From positions 2,340,501 to 2,404,500 of the forward strand of contig NC_018012.1 in the NCBI RefSeq assembly GCF_000227745.2: a stretch of 64,000 bases of DNA, written 5' to 3'. This DNA comes from Thiocystis violascens DSM 198. GTDB lineage: Bacteria > Pseudomonadota > Gammaproteobacteria > Chromatiales > Chromatiaceae. Both the position numbers and the translations under genes were made by a program. Shown piece by piece: positions 8,602 through 18,457 of this stretch. The first letter of the stretch is position 1, and each line of letters opens with the position of its first letter. The notes under the pieces are model-generated. The model made no database searches. It was given only the letters and a program-made list of their open reading frames with translations, and was not told the DNA's origin.

Positions 8602-9063
8602 ATGGTCGAAAGAGAGTTGGTGGTCGACATTCTGCTGGTCGAGGACAATCCGAGCGATGCCGAGCTTGCCATTCGCGCCTTGAAAAAACATAACCTGGCC
8701 AACCATCTGGAGTGGGTCAAGGATGGCGTGGCCGCGCTGGATTTCCTGTTCCAGCGAGGCGACTACGCCGGTCGCTCCAGTGTCCTGCCGAAGGTGGTTC
8801 TGCTGGATCTTCGGCTCCCCAAGCTCGATGGGATTGAGGTGCTGACACGCATCCGCGCGACACCGGAGACCCGCGAGTTGCCGGTGGTGATCCTGACCTC
8901 CTCGAAGGAAGAACAGGATCTGGTCGCAACCTATCAACTCGGCGTCAACAGCTTCGTCGCCAAACCGGTGGCGTTCGACGAATTCGCCCGCACCGTGGCC
9001 GAACTGGGCATGTACTGGGTGCTTGTCAATCGCGTTCCGCCCGAGATCCGGCATCCCGCATGA
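8602..9063 (+). CDS. Single-domain response regulator, Rcp1-like
   Basis: This 153-residue receiver has the acidic pocket VEDNPSD at the N-terminus, phospho-acceptor D69 in [13 protein letters not shown], a Thr/Ser switch (VVILTSS) and Lys in [12 protein letters not shown]. There is no output domain. The Rcp1 hallmark is the extended loop ([17 protein letters not shown]) before the phosphorylated strand. It is placed between a membrane kinase and a hybrid kinase, and its stop overlaps the next start by 4 bases (ATGA), implying translational coupling. It likely shuttles phosphate between the two kinases. A GGGAGAG ribosome site precedes the ATG. Confidence 0.9.
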   Translation: MVERELVVDILLVEDNPSDAELAIRALKKHNLANHLEWVKDGVAALDFLFQRGDYAGRSSVLPKVVLLDLRLPKLDGIEVLTRIRATPETRELPVVILTSSKEEQDLVATYQLGVNSFVAKPVAFDEFARTVAELGMYWVLVNRVPPEIRHPA

Positions 9064-12000
9064 CCGATCGGCTACGCATCCTGCTGCTGGAAGATAATCC
9101 CGCGGACGCGGAGTTGATCGCGCGTTTTCTGAAAAAGTCGGGGCTGTCCTTCGACTCCCGCCGGGTCGAGCGCGAAGATACCTTTGCGCGGGCCCTCGCG
9201 GAATTCCGCCCGGATGCCATTCTGGCCGACTACAGCCTGCCTCAATTCGACGGGTTGCAGGCGTTGAATCTGGTCCGCTTGCGCGATCCCAATCTGCCGT
9301 TCATCTTCGTCACCGGCGCGCTGGGCGAGGAGGGTGCGGTCGAGCTTCTGTGCAAGGGCGCCAACGACTACGTCCTCAAGGATGTGCTCACCCGTCTACC
9401 CATGGCGCTGGAGCGCGCGCTGGAGACGGCGCATCAGCGCAAGGCGCTGCATGCCGCCGAGCAATCGCTCCGGGAGAGCGAGGAACGCTTTCGCGCCATC
9501 GTGGAGACGACCATGGACTGGATCTGGGAGGTGGACGCCGAGGGCCGCTATACCTATGTCAGCCCGGCCTCGACCAGACTGCTGGGCTATGCCCCGGAGG
9601 AAATGCTGGGACGCCGCCCCATCGATTTCATGCCGCCGGACGAGGCCGCGCGGATCGGCGCAAACTTTTTCGGGATCGTCGCCGCGCAACAACCCTTTTC
9701 GTTGCTTGAAAATACCTGCCTGCGCAAGGACGGGATACCCGTCGAGATGGAAACCAGCGGGATCCCGATTGTCGGGGCCGACGGCCGTTTCCTGGGATAC
9801 CGGGGGATCGACCGCGATATCACCCAACGCAAGCGCCATGTGGCAACGCTGCTGTTGCAGGCCCGTCGCGCTACGGCCCTGCTGGAGCTGCCGCGCGCCG
9901 CCGAGCACATGGATGAGCGGGAATTCATGCAATTCGGTCAGGAGTTGGCCGAGGAATTGACCGCGAGCCGAATCGCGTTCATCCATTTCGTCAACGAGGA
10001 TCAGGAAACCATCGAACTGGTCACCTGGTCGCGCCGCACCCTGGACGGTTATTGTCAGGCGGCCTATGACAAACATTATCCGATCAGCCAGGCGGGCGTG
10101 TGGGCGGATGCCCTGCGTCAGCGTGCCCCGACGGTGTTCAACGAGTATTCGACGACGCCTCGCAAGCACGGCCTGCCCGAGGGTCACGCGGAGTTGACGC
10201 GCCTGATCAGCGTGCCCGTGATGGAAGGCGACCTGGTTCGCATGATGGCCGGGGTCGGCAATAAAGACAGCCTCTACACCGACCTGGATGTCGAGAGCGT
10301 TCAGCTCATCGCCAATGAGATCTGGCGCATCGTCCGTCAGCGGCGGGCGGATCAGGAGCTTCGTAAACTCTCGCTGGCCGTGGAACAGAGTCCGGCCAGC
10401 ATCGTCATCACCGATCTGGATGCCCACATCGAATACGCCAATCCCGCGTTCACCAGGGTTTCGGGCTACCGCCTCGACGAGGCCATGGGTCAGAATCCGC
10501 GTGTCCTACAATCCGGGCAAACAACGCGCAACGTGTACGACGACCTCTGGACGACCCTGGGCCGAGGCGATGTCTGGCGTGGCGAGTTCTCCAACCGGCG
10601 CAAGGATGGCAGCGACTATGTCGAGTTGGCCATCATCTCGCCAGTGCGCCAGCCGGATGGGCGCATCACCCACTATCTTGCGGTCAAGGAAGATATCACC
10701 GAGCGTAAACGTGTTGAAGAAGAACTCAAACACTATCGTCTGCATCTGGAAGAACTGGTTGAAACCCGGACTCTGGAGCTGAAAACACTGGAGGAGCGCA
10801 GCCGACTCATCCTCGAATCGAGCGCCGATGGACTCTATGGCGAGGATACCGAGGGACGCGCGACCTTCATCAATCCGTCCGCCTGCGCCATGCTGGGCTA
10901 TCGTCCGGAGGACGTGCTGGGCTGCTGCACGCATGATCTGATTCACCACAGCCACCCCGATGGGACGCACTATCCGAAAGAAGACTGTCCAATCCACCGC
11001 GCCTCCGGCCATAAGCATGTGCTACGGCAGGACGAGGACGTGTTCTGGCACGCCGACGGCCATTCCTTTCCGGTGTCGTATTCGTCCCATCCCATGTATC
11101 GGGACGACCAGCTCATCGGGGCGGTGGTCAGCTTCTTCGATATCTCCGCGCAAAAGCAGACCGAGGCGGCGCGCGAGGCGGCGCTCGCCGAGGCGGAGCG
11201 TCTCGCCCGTCTCAAGAGCGAGTTTCTAGCCAATATGAGTCATGAGATCCGGACCCCGCTCAATGCCGTGCTGGGATTCGCGCAGATCGGCGTGCGCCAG
11301 AGCGACGGGCGCAAGGCCAGGGATTTTTTCAAGCGGATCATGGATTCGGGACAACTGCTGCTCGGCATCGTCAACGACATCCTGGATTTCTCCAAGATCG
11401 AGGCCGGTAAGCTCAACATCGAGCAGGGTTTGATCAACTTGAACGATGTGATCGAGCACTCGCTGGATCAGTTGCGCGCGCGCGCGCGGGATAAGGCGCT
11501 GGATCTCCAGGTCGAGGTGGCCGGCGATCTTCCCGCTTCGTGCCGCTGCGACGGCTTGCGGTTGACGCAGATCCTGGGAAACCTCTTGTCCAACGCCATC
11601 AAGTTCACCAGCGAGGGGAGCGTCAGTCTGGCGGTCTCCCGCGATCGGGACAGTCTGCTGTTCCGCGTCTCGGACACGGGTATCGGGATGACCGAGGACC
11701 AGGTACGCGGATTATTCCAGCCTTTCGAGCAGGCTGACGGATCGATCACCCGTCGCTTTGGCGGCACCGGACTGGGGCTTGCCATCAGCAAGCGCCTGGT
11801 GGATATGATGGGTGGGGAGATCGGCGTTCGGAGTCGGCTGGGAGAGGGGGCGCGATTCGAGATGCGGATCCCCTTGATCGAACCGGCCGGCTCGATCCTG
11901 GCGCAGCAGCCGGTCGAGGTCGCTCCGTCGCCACAGACGATCCCGAGCCAGCGTCTGAGCGGCCTGGTCATCCTGGTTGCCGAGGATAACGCGGTCAATC

Positions 12001-13013
12001 GTCTGGTGATCGAAGAGATGTTCAAGGATGAGGGATGCTGGCTGGTTCAGGTCGAAAATGGCCTCCAGGCCGTGGAGCGCATGCGCCAGGATGGCGCCAA
12101 TGCGTTCGATCTGGTGCTGATGGATATCCAGATGCCCATTTTGGACGGGTATGAGGCGGCCCGGCAAATTCACGCTTTCGCCCCCGATCTGCCCATCATC
12201 GGTCTCACCGCTCATGCCCTGCCGGCCGAGCGCGCTCAATGCCTGGCGTCGGGGATGGTCGATCATGTGGCGAAACCCGTGGATCTGGATACGCTGGTGG
12301 CAACCATTTTGAATTATGCGCCGATCGGGTCCGGTACTCATCGCGCTTGCGAGGCGGCGGATCGGGGGGAGCGGTTTTCAGGCGAGACGGTATCCGTGCC
12401 CGGCGACGGAGCCGCTGACGAGACGATGATCGACTGGCCGGCGCTGACATCGCGTTATCTGCGGCGCCCTGAGTTTTTACCCAAGCTGCTGGAATCGGTG
12501 CTGACGGGCAATGCCGCCAATTCGGCCGCTCTGCGTCAAGCCGTCAACCAGGGCGACCTGCGACACCTGGCCTTTCTCGCGCACAGCCTTAAGGGGACGG
12601 CGGGCAACCTTTGCGCCGATGGCTTCAGGGATCTTGCCGCGCGGACCGAAAGTCATGCCCGCGCGGAACGGACAGCGGCCTCGCTGGACGCTTTTCGGCT
12701 TGCGCATGCGCTGGATAAACTGTTATTGGAGGTGACCGTCCGCCTGGATTGGGTCAGGGTTGCGGCGAGGGTTCCCGGCGCGACATCCCCGTTCGATCCA
12801 GCCGCTTTAGCCGAGGCCATCGAGCGCCTTGAGGCGTTGCTTGCCGTTGACGACACGGCGGCAAACTCGACCTTCGCTCAATTCCAGGGGCTGTTTTTAC
12901 AGGCATTCGGCGAACAGGCTCATCAACTCGGTCAGCAGATCGAACGTTTCGACTATCAAACGGCGCTCGACACTCTGCGCGCGGTCAAGGCGGTTCCGCC
13001 GCGTCCAGCGTAA
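9060..13013 (+). CDS. Large hybrid histidine kinase (REC-PAS-GAF-PAS-PAS-HisKA-HATPase-REC-Hpt)
   Basis: This 1317-residue soluble phosphorelay protein has no transmembrane segments. In order: a receiver with D57 (residues 1-125), a PAS domain (about 140-260), a GAF domain (about 275-440), and two further PAS domains (about 450-560 and 585-705), the last unusually rich in His and Cys. Then come HisKA with H728 ([16 protein letters not shown]), a HATPase ([23 protein letters not shown]), a receiver with D1022 ([13 protein letters not shown]), and an Hpt domain with H1175 ([11 protein letters not shown]). All steps of a His-Asp-His relay are therefore present in one chain. The N-terminal receiver suggests control by the upstream kinase. 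No DNA-binding output is nearby, so the final target is unknown. Confidence 0.9.
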   Translation: MTDRLRILLLEDNPADAELIARFLKKSGLSFDSRRVEREDTFARALAEFRPDAILADYSLPQFDGLQALNLVRLRDPNLPFIFVTGALGEEGAVELLCKGANDYVLKDVLTRLPMALERALETAHQRKALHAAEQSLRESEERFRAIVETTMDWIWEVDAEGRYTYVSPASTRLLGYAPEEMLGRRPIDFMPPDEAARIGANFFGIVAAQQPFSLLENTCLRKDGIPVEMETSGIPIVGADGRFLGYRGIDRDITQRKRHVATLLLQARRATALLELPRAAEHMDEREFMQFGQELAEELTASRIAFIHFVNEDQETIELVTWSRRTLDGYCQAAYDKHYPISQAGVWADALRQRAPTVFNEYSTTPRKHGLPEGHAELTRLISVPVMEGDLVRMMAGVGNKDSLYTDLDVESVQLIANEIWRIVRQRRADQELRKLSLAVEQSPASIVITDLDAHIEYANPAFTRVSGYRLDEAMGQNPRVLQSGQTTRNVYDDLWTTLGRGDVWRGEFSNRRKDGSDYVELAIISPVRQPDGRITHYLAVKEDITERKRVEEELKHYRLHLEELVETRTLELKTLEERSRLILESSADGLYGEDTEGRATFINPSACAMLGYRPEDVLGCCTHDLIHHSHPDGTHYPKEDCPIHRASGHKHVLRQDEDVFWHADGHSFPVSYSSHPMYRDDQLIGAVVSFFDISAQKQTEAAREAALAEAERLARLKSEFLANMSHEIRTPLNAVLGFAQIGVRQSDGRKARDFFKRIMDSGQLLLGIVNDILDFSKIEAGKLNIEQGLINLNDVIEHSLDQLRARARDKALDLQVEVAGDLPASCRCDGLRLTQILGNLLSNAIKFTSEGSVSLAVSRDRDSLLFRVSDTGIGMTEDQVRGLFQPFEQADGSITRRFGGTGLGLAISKRLVDMMGGEIGVRSRLGEGARFEMRIPLIEPAGSILAQQPVEVAPSPQTIPSQRLSGLVILVAEDNAVNRLVIEEMFKDEGCWLVQVENGLQAVERMRQDGANAFDLVLMDIQMPILDGYEAARQIHAFAPDLPIIGLTAHALPAERAQCLASGMVDHVAKPVDLDTLVATILNYAPIGSGTHRACEAADRGERFSGETVSVPGDGAADETMIDWPALTSRYLRRPEFLPKLLESVLTGNAANSAALRQAVNQGDLRHLAFLAHSLKGTAGNLCADGFRDLAARTESHARAERTAASLDAFRLAHALDKLLLEVTVRLDWVRVAARVPGATSPFDPAALAEAIERLEALLAVDDTAANSTFAQFQGLFLQAFGEQAHQLGQQIERFDYQTALDTLRAVKAVPPRPA

Positions 13014-13134
13014 TCCGCGCTGTTGCGAGTAACCCCGACCGTGCGATCGCCAAGAGCGAGCGGCGGTTGCGTTTCAATGGTTCTTACTTTGGCTGAATAA
13101 TTCCCGGCTGTTTCAGAGGGTGGAGATCGCGACG

Positions 13135-15327
13135 ATGATCGAACGACTGGAGACCGGCGGCCTCAAGGTCGCCAAACCCTTGTATGACCTGGTCAGCAAC
13201 GAGATCGCTCCAGGAACCGGGATTGCCCCGGACGATTTCTGGAGAGATTTCGGCGCAATCCTGAGCGAGCTTGCGCCGCGCAATCGCGAGCTGCTCGCCC
13301 GGCGGGACGCGCTACAGACGCAGCTCGACGCCTGGCATCGCGAGCGCCGCGGCCAGCAATTGGATCTGGACGCCTATCGCGCCTATCTGTCCGAGATTGG
13401 CTATCTGGTTCCCGAGGGACCGGATTTCCTGGTCAGCACCACCAATGTCGACCCGGAAATCGCCGCGATTGCCGGCCCCCAGCTCGTGGTGCCGCTGAGC
13501 AATGCGCGCTATGCCCTGAACGCGGCCAATGCGCGCTGGGGCAGTCTCTACGACGCGCTCTATGGAACCGATGCGATTCCGGAGGAGGATCATCTCAAGC
13601 GCGGTCACGACTTCAACCCCGAGCGCGGGGCGGCGGTGGTCGCGCGCGCCGCGGCCTTTCTGGACGCGACCGTCCCGCTCAATCGCGGCTCCTACGGCGA
13701 TGCGTGCGGATTCAAGCTCGAACAGGGCAAGCTGGTCGTCTGTCTCCCCGATAACAGTCAGACCATGCTGACGGATCCGGCGCAATTCATCGGCTACCGC
13801 GGCAGTCCGGAACAGGTTTCGGCCATTCTGCTCGTCCATCATGGACTGCATATCGAGATCCAGATCGACCGCGAGCACGCCATCGGCAGGGAGAGCCCGT
13901 CCGGGATCGCGGACATCCTGCTGGAGTCCGCCGTGACCTGCATTCAGGACTGCGAGGACTCGGTCGCCGCCGTCGATACCGAGGACAAAGTCGGCGTGTA
14001 TCGCCACTGGCTCGGCTTGATGAAAGGCGATCTGACCGTGCAGTTCAGCAAGGGCGGCCGGATGGTCGAACGCGCGATGGAACCTGATCGCAACTATATC
14101 CGGCTCGGCGGCGGCACCTTGGCCATGCCCAGCCGCGCGCTCATGCTGGTGCGCACGGTCGGCCATCTGATGACCACCGACGCCGTGCTCGACGCCGCGG
14201 GCCAGGAGGTGCCGGAAGGTATGCTCGACGCCATGATCACGGTCCTGTGCGCGCTGCACGACGTGCACCCCGATGTCGGCGCGCGGCGCAACTCGCGCGC
14301 CGGCAGCGTCTACCTCGTCAAGCCCAAGCTGCACGGACCCGAGGAGGTCCAGCTTGCCGTCGACCTCTTCGCGCGCGTCGAGGCGGCCTTGGGTCTTCCC
14401 GTCAACACGGTCAAGATCGGTATCATGGACGAGGAGCGTCGCACCACGGTAAACCTCAAAGAATGCATCCGGGTCGCCCGCGAGCGGATCATCTTCATCA
14501 ATACCGGTTTTCTCGACCGCACCGGCGACGAGATTCATAGCGGCATGGAAGCCGGTCCGGTGCCGCGCAAGGGCGACATGAAGCGCCAGCCCTGGCTCCT
14601 GGCCTACGAGGACTGGAATGTGGATGTGGGTCTGGCCTGCGGCCTGCCCGGACACGCTCAGATCGGCAAGGGCATGTGGACCATGCCGGACGAGATGCGC
14701 GCCATGCTCGCGAGCAAGATCGCGCATCCTCAGGCCGGCGCCAACTGCGCCTGGGTGCCCTCGCCAACCGCCGCGACCCTGCATGCCATCCACTATCATC
14801 AGGTCGACGTGGCCGAGGTTCAGGCCGAACTGGCACGGGGCGGGCGCCGCGCCAGTCTGGACGATCTTCTGCAGGTTCCGACAGTGCTCGATCCGGCCTG
14901 GACCGCCGAGGAAATCCAGCAGGAACTGGACAACTGCTGTCAGGGTATTCTGGGTTATGTGGTGCGCTGGATCGATCAGGGCGTGGGCTGTTCCAAGGTG
15001 CCGGACATCGCGAACGTAGGTCTGATGGAAGACCGCGCGACCCTGCGCATTTCCAGTCAGCAGGTCGCCAACTGGCTGCATCATGGGGTTGTCAGTCGGG
15101 AACGGGTGCTGGAAACGCTGCAACGCATGGCGGGCGTGGTGGACGGTCAGAATGCCGGCGATCCGTGCTACCGGCCCATGGCGCCTGGCTTCGACGGCAT
15201 CGCCTTCGAGGCCGCCCGCGAGCTGATTTTCCAGGGCCGAGCGGCCCCGAACGGCTATACCGAACCCCGGCTGCATGCCATGCGCCGACGACGCAAGCAA
15301 TTGGATGGCACGCGAGCGGATTCCTGA
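13135..15327 (+). CDS. glcB: Malate synthase G
   Basis: This 730-residue enzyme has the normal length of the G isoform. It joins glyoxylate and acetyl-CoA to make malate in the cytoplasm. Family blocks seen include [50 protein letters not shown], and [16 protein letters not shown] near the active site. No isocitrate lyase gene is in the window, so here it may serve glycolate/glyoxylate use, including photorespiratory glyoxylate in an autotroph. The ATG at 13135 is preceded by a GGTGGAG ribosome site; an in-frame GTG at 13120 is the alternative. Confidence 0.95.
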   Translation: MIERLETGGLKVAKPLYDLVSNEIAPGTGIAPDDFWRDFGAILSELAPRNRELLARRDALQTQLDAWHRERRGQQLDLDAYRAYLSEIGYLVPEGPDFLVSTTNVDPEIAAIAGPQLVVPLSNARYALNAANARWGSLYDALYGTDAIPEEDHLKRGHDFNPERGAAVVARAAAFLDATVPLNRGSYGDACGFKLEQGKLVVCLPDNSQTMLTDPAQFIGYRGSPEQVSAILLVHHGLHIEIQIDREHAIGRESPSGIADILLESAVTCIQDCEDSVAAVDTEDKVGVYRHWLGLMKGDLTVQFSKGGRMVERAMEPDRNYIRLGGGTLAMPSRALMLVRTVGHLMTTDAVLDAAGQEVPEGMLDAMITVLCALHDVHPDVGARRNSRAGSVYLVKPKLHGPEEVQLAVDLFARVEAALGLPVNTVKIGIMDEERRTTVNLKECIRVARERIIFINTGFLDRTGDEIHSGMEAGPVPRKGDMKRQPWLLAYEDWNVDVGLACGLPGHAQIGKGMWTMPDEMRAMLASKIAHPQAGANCAWVPSPTAATLHAIHYHQVDVAEVQAELARGGRRASLDDLLQVPTVLDPAWTAEEIQQELDNCCQGILGYVVRWIDQGVGCSKVPDIANVGLMEDRATLRISSQQVANWLHHGVVSRERVLETLQRMAGVVDGQNAGDPCYRPMAPGFDGIAFEAARELIFQGRAAPNGYTEPRLHAMRRRRKQLDGTRADS

Positions 15328-15438
15328 CATCATTCTTGCGACAACCGCTTTCGGGCGGCGCTCGCCAGCCGTTCCGACAGATCTCGACCTCTTAAGCCAG
15401 GGCGCCCGAGCGGACTTTGCCCCTTGATCGGCCTCGCC

Positions 15439-15444
15439 TATAAT
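15439..15444 (+). promoter_or_regulatory. Candidate sigma-70 promoter (-10 box) for the FmdB-like gene
   Basis: A perfect TATAAT lies at 15439-15444 with TTTGCC 17 bases upstream as a weak -35. Transcription would begin near 15451, leaving a leader of about 65 bases that contains a partial TTAAACCGCGTC repeat. Confidence 0.45.
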
Positions 15445-15514
15445 CCGCTGCCTTAAACCGCGTCCGCCACCAAGACGCGACTGAACATTTGTCAAACGAC
15501 CCTGGAGAATGATG

Positions 15515-15772
15515 ATGCCCACCTACGATTACCGTTGCGACACCAATAACCGCGTGGTCGAGATTTCCCACCGGATGAGCGAGAGTCTGAGCAGTTGGGG
15601 CGAGCTTTGCGCGCGCGCCGGTCTCGAGACTGGCGACACGCCGACCGATGCCCCCGTGCATCGTCTGGCGACAGGCGGGAATGTCATTTCCAGTCGCAGC
15701 CTCGGCAGCGGCAATGCTCCGGCCTGTGCGACCGGTTCCTGCTGCGCGGGAGGCATGTGCGGACTGAACTGA
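15515..15772 (+). CDS. Small FmdB-like zinc-ribbon protein
   Basis: This 85-residue protein starts MPTYDYRCDTNNRVVEISHRMSE, the FmdB/Zn-ribbon N-terminal signature. The first knuckle has only one cysteine, while the C-terminal tail is cysteine-rich (ACATGSCCAGGMCG). It may therefore bind metal or form a different site from the classic two-knuckle ribbon. Three consecutive ATGs occur; the third (15515) has the best spacing from CTGGAG. The role of the family is not firmly known (putative regulatory protein). It is monocistronic and converges with the transporter gene downstream across a hairpin. Confidence 0.7.
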   Translation: MPTYDYRCDTNNRVVEISHRMSESLSSWGELCARAGLETGDTPTDAPVHRLATGGNVISSRSLGSGNAPACATGSCCAGGMCGLN

Positions 15773-15818
15773 GAAGAGCCTTGCCCGTCGTTTTGGTTAA
15801 CCCGAATTAAACATAAAT

Positions 15819-15853
15819 CCTGGGAGCGCCGAGTTGCACTCGGCACGCCCAGG
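15819..15853. terminator. Hairpin between convergent genes
   Basis: A 15-base stem (CCTGGGAGCGCCGAG against CTCGGCACGCCCAGG, two mismatched pairs) with a 5-base loop lies 46 bases after the FmdB-like stop codon and 9 bases before the 3' end of the opposing transporter gene. It could end transcription in either direction, although no long T-tract is present. Confidence 0.5.
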
Positions 15854-15862
15854 GTGTCCGAA

Positions 15863-16933
15863 TCAAGCCACGCCGGTCTGCTCCGCCTCCGGTCGCTTCG
15901 GCCAGGCGGTCAGGATGGCCTGAACAAGCGTCGCCAGCGGTATCGCGAAGAAGACTCCCCAGAATCCCCAGAGCCCCCCGAAGACCAGGATGGCGACGAT
16001 GATCGCCACCGGATGCAGATTCACGACTTCCGAAAAGAGCAGCGGAACCAGCACATTGCCATCCAATGCCTGAATGATGCCATAGGTCGCCATCAACCAG
16101 GCGAACTGCGAAGACCACCCCCATTGGAACCAGGCGACCAAGAGCACCGGCAGGGTGACGATCGTGGCGCCGACATAGGGAATGATGACCGACAGCCCGA
16201 CCAGCAGGGAGAGCAGCATGGCGTACTTGAGTCCAAAGGCATAGAAGGCCACATAGCTGGTGCCCCAGACGATCAGAATTTCCCACGCCTTGCCGCGCAC
16301 GTAGTTGGATATCTGCCGGTCAACATCCCTCCAGACAGTGCCGGCAATGCCGCGATGCCTGGGTAGCTGATAGCGAAACCAGTTAAGAATCAGATTCTTG
16401 TCCTTCATGAAAAAGAACACGAGCAGCGGCATCAGGATCAGATAGACCAGGATCGTGATCACCCCGACCACGCTTGCCAGCGACCAGGAAACGACGTGTT
16501 GCCCGAATGTGACGGCCTCGGAGCGGATCGCGGCGATCAGTTCGTCGATCTGGGCCACGGTCACGAGTTCAGGATATTTCTCGGGCAAGGCCGTCAGCGC
16601 ATTGGTCCCTTCCGAGATCATGTTCGGCAACTGCTGTACCAGTTCGGTGATCTGTCGCGAAACCAATGGCATGACACCGAGCAGAACCAGGGCCACGAAC
16701 AACAAAAAAAGCGTATACACCAGAAGCACGCTGGGAAGACGGGGCATGCCGCGCCGCTCCAGATAACCGACCAAACCCTCCAGTAGATAAGCAATGACGA
16801 TGCTCGCCAGCACCGGCGCAAGCATATTGCCCAGGGTGAGCACGACCGCGAAGACGATCGACAGAAGTAACGCCAGAAAGACAACCTGTGGGTCGGATAA
16901 ATGACGCTGAAACCAGTTTGCGACAATATTCAT
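15863..16933 (-). CDS. AI-2E family transporter (PerM/TqsA-like)
   Basis: This 356-residue integral membrane protein has paired N-terminal helices, a central soluble segment, and a C-terminal set of helices including GLSVIIPYVGATIVTLP and the family-typical GLWGFWGVFFAIPLATL. The superfamily includes exporters of autoinducer-2 and Na+/H+ antiporters, so the substrate cannot be named. Its ATG overlaps the stop of the upstream small gene by 4 bases (ATGA), so the two are translated together. Confidence 0.85.
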   Translation of the reverse strand: MNIVANWFQRHLSDPQVVFLALLLSIVFAVVLTLGNMLAPVLASIVIAYLLEGLVGYLERRGMPRLPSVLLVYTLFLLFVALVLLGVMPLVSRQITELVQQLPNMISEGTNALTALPEKYPELVTVAQIDELIAAIRSEAVTFGQHVVSWSLASVVGVITILVYLILMPLLVFFFMKDKNLILNWFRYQLPRHRGIAGTVWRDVDRQISNYVRGKAWEILIVWGTSYVAFYAFGLKYAMLLSLLVGLSVIIPYVGATIVTLPVLLVAWFQWGWSSQFAWLMATYGIIQALDGNVLVPLLFSEVVNLHPVAIIVAILVFGGLWGFWGVFFAIPLATLVQAILTAWPKRPEAEQTGVA

Positions 16934-17331
16934 ACGGATGACGGCTCGTCGTTGGCGTCGTACTTGGCCCGATAGTCCTGATAATGACGGGCGAACAGGG
17001 CTTCCAGTTCATCGATGACCTGCATGGCGCCGCGGCCCTGGAGGACATGGGCGGACATCAGGGCCGATGTCTCGTTGAGCAGCGGCCCGCGGTCGAGCAT
17101 GTCATAGGTGTGGGACAGGCGTTTGATCGCCCCGACCACGCTTTCCGTGTCGGGACGCGGCAGAGCCCGCGGTTCGCGCGGTTCTTTCTCCTCCCCGAGG
17201 CGCTCGGGTTGGGCGCGCTGGGCCAGAAAGTCGGCAAAGGCGAGGAGGGTCTGGCGGTCGGTCGCGGACAATCCCTGAAACAGCTTCGCCAGCCGTCTCC
17301 CGTCCGCCGACTCCGATGTCCGGGTCAGCAT
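16930..17331 (-). CDS. Conserved hypothetical protein, coupled to the AI-2E transporter
   Basis: This 133-residue, mostly helical and charged protein has no signal peptide or membrane segment. An N-terminal helical part (residues 1-40, RRLAKLFQGLSATDRQTLLAFADFL) is followed by a Pro/Glu-rich linker and a C-terminal helical part. I do not recognise the family. The 4-base overlap with the downstream transporter suggests a cytoplasmic partner or regulator of it. The gene is first in the pair and starts at an ATG. Confidence 0.7.
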   Translation of the reverse strand: MLTRTSESADGRRLAKLFQGLSATDRQTLLAFADFLAQRAQPERLGEEKEPREPRALPRPDTESVVGAIKRLSHTYDMLDRGPLLNETSALMSAHVLQGRGAMQVIDELEALFARHYQDYRAKYDANDEPSSV

Positions 17332-17406
17332 ATCAATCTCCCGTGGATGCCGTTGCGCCCCAACGGGTGAAACGCTTGCTTGAGAGCGGGTCGGCGGGCG
17401 AACGGG

Positions 17407-18315
17407 CTAGGTGCGTTTGCATTGTGCGCGGCAATAGTCACGGGCGAATTCCAGGAGTTCCTCCATCACGCGCAGCCGAAATTTCTGCTTCTGGTGCACG
17501 AAGGAAAAGGGCCGGGCCAACGGCGGATCCAGAGGGAGCGCGACCAGCGTCCCCAGCTTCAACTCTTTCTGAACGGTCGTCCCGGAGACCACGGAGACGC
17601 CCATGCCGGCTTCGACCGCGCCCTTGAGTGCCTCCGGACTGCCCAGCTCCATTGCGATCTTCAAGGTGGCATGACCCTCGGGCTGTTGCTGGAGATAGTC
17701 GCCGATGACTTCGCGGGTGCCCGAGCCTTCCTCGCGGCAGATGAAGGGATATTCCAGCAGTTGCTCGAAGGTGACTTCCGGAAGCGATGCCAGCGGATGG
17801 CTGGGGGGCATGATCGCGACCAGATAATCCTGTTTACAGATTTCCACCACCAGATTTTTATTGGCGACCGGAGCCTCCACCACGCCGAGATCGATGGCAT
17901 TGTTCTCCACCATCGACACGATGCCCTCGGTATTGGAGACCTTGAGATGGATGGCGACCTCCGGATAGCGCTCCTTGAAGTCTCCGAGCAGGGGCGGCAG
18001 CATGTATTCGGCGATCGTGGTGCTGGCACCGATGGTGAGCACGCCACTGATCTGACCGGTAATCCCCCGGACCGCGTTCTCCATCTCCGCATACAGCTCG
18101 AAGATGCGATCCGCCGATTCGCAGACCTTGCGCCCGGCATCGGTTAGACTGATCCGGTTGTGCGTGCGGTCGAACAAGCGGGTGTTGAAGTGTTCTTCCA
18201 ACTGGCGAACCTGGAAGGTCACCGCCGGTTGCGTCATGTGGAGCGTCTGCGCGGCCTTGGTAAAACTCAGCAGCCGTGCAACCGTATGAAACACCTGAAG
18301 TCTACGATCAGCCAT
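17407..18315 (-). CDS. LysR-type transcriptional regulator (CysL/CbbR-like)
   Basis: This 302-residue protein has an N-terminal winged HTH (LQVFHTVARLLSFTKAAQTL, then MTQPAVTFQVRQLEEHF) and a periplasmic-binding-like effector domain (from about residue 90, GVLTIGASTTIAEYMLPP). The effector domain resembles the CysL/CbbR subgroup, which senses metabolic or sulfur/carbon signals. It is divergent from a FadL-type porin gene, the classic arrangement for a LysR regulator controlling its neighbour and itself. The shared 142-base gap holds three copies of CGAGATA. The effector is unknown; no RuBisCO genes are in the window, so cbbR is not assigned. Confidence 0.88.
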   Translation of the reverse strand: MADRRLQVFHTVARLLSFTKAAQTLHMTQPAVTFQVRQLEEHFNTRLFDRTHNRISLTDAGRKVCESADRIFELYAEMENAVRGITGQISGVLTIGASTTIAEYMLPPLLGDFKERYPEVAIHLKVSNTEGIVSMVENNAIDLGVVEAPVANKNLVVEICKQDYLVAIMPPSHPLASLPEVTFEQLLEYPFICREEGSGTREVIGDYLQQQPEGHATLKIAMELGSPEALKGAVEAGMGVSVVSGTTVQKELKLGTLVALPLDPPLARPFSFVHQKQKFRLRVMEELLEFARDYCRAQCKRT

Positions 18316-18385
18316 CGAGATATCACTCTATTACGAGATACCTACATAGAAAATGCTTATATCATAGCCGGTCGGTTGCGAGATA
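18316..18385. promoter_or_regulatory. Divergent regulatory region with three CGAGATA repeats
   Basis: CGAGATA occurs at 18316-18322, 18334-18340 and 18379-18385, all in the same orientation, between the LysR gene and the FadL-type porin gene. The first copy directly abuts the LysR start codon. Repeated sites like these could bind the regulator, but this is inferred only from position. Confidence 0.4.
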
Positions 18386-18457
18386 GTTGCTGTTTCGCGG
18401 CGCGTTCGATTCGCCAAATACCTGATAGAGAATACTGATTCTTTAAGGAAACTTTCC

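Noticed and set aside
17407-18315. Assignment of the LysR gene as cbbR
   Set aside because: The protein resembles that subgroup, but no RuBisCO or carbon-fixation gene is nearby and its divergent partner is a porin.
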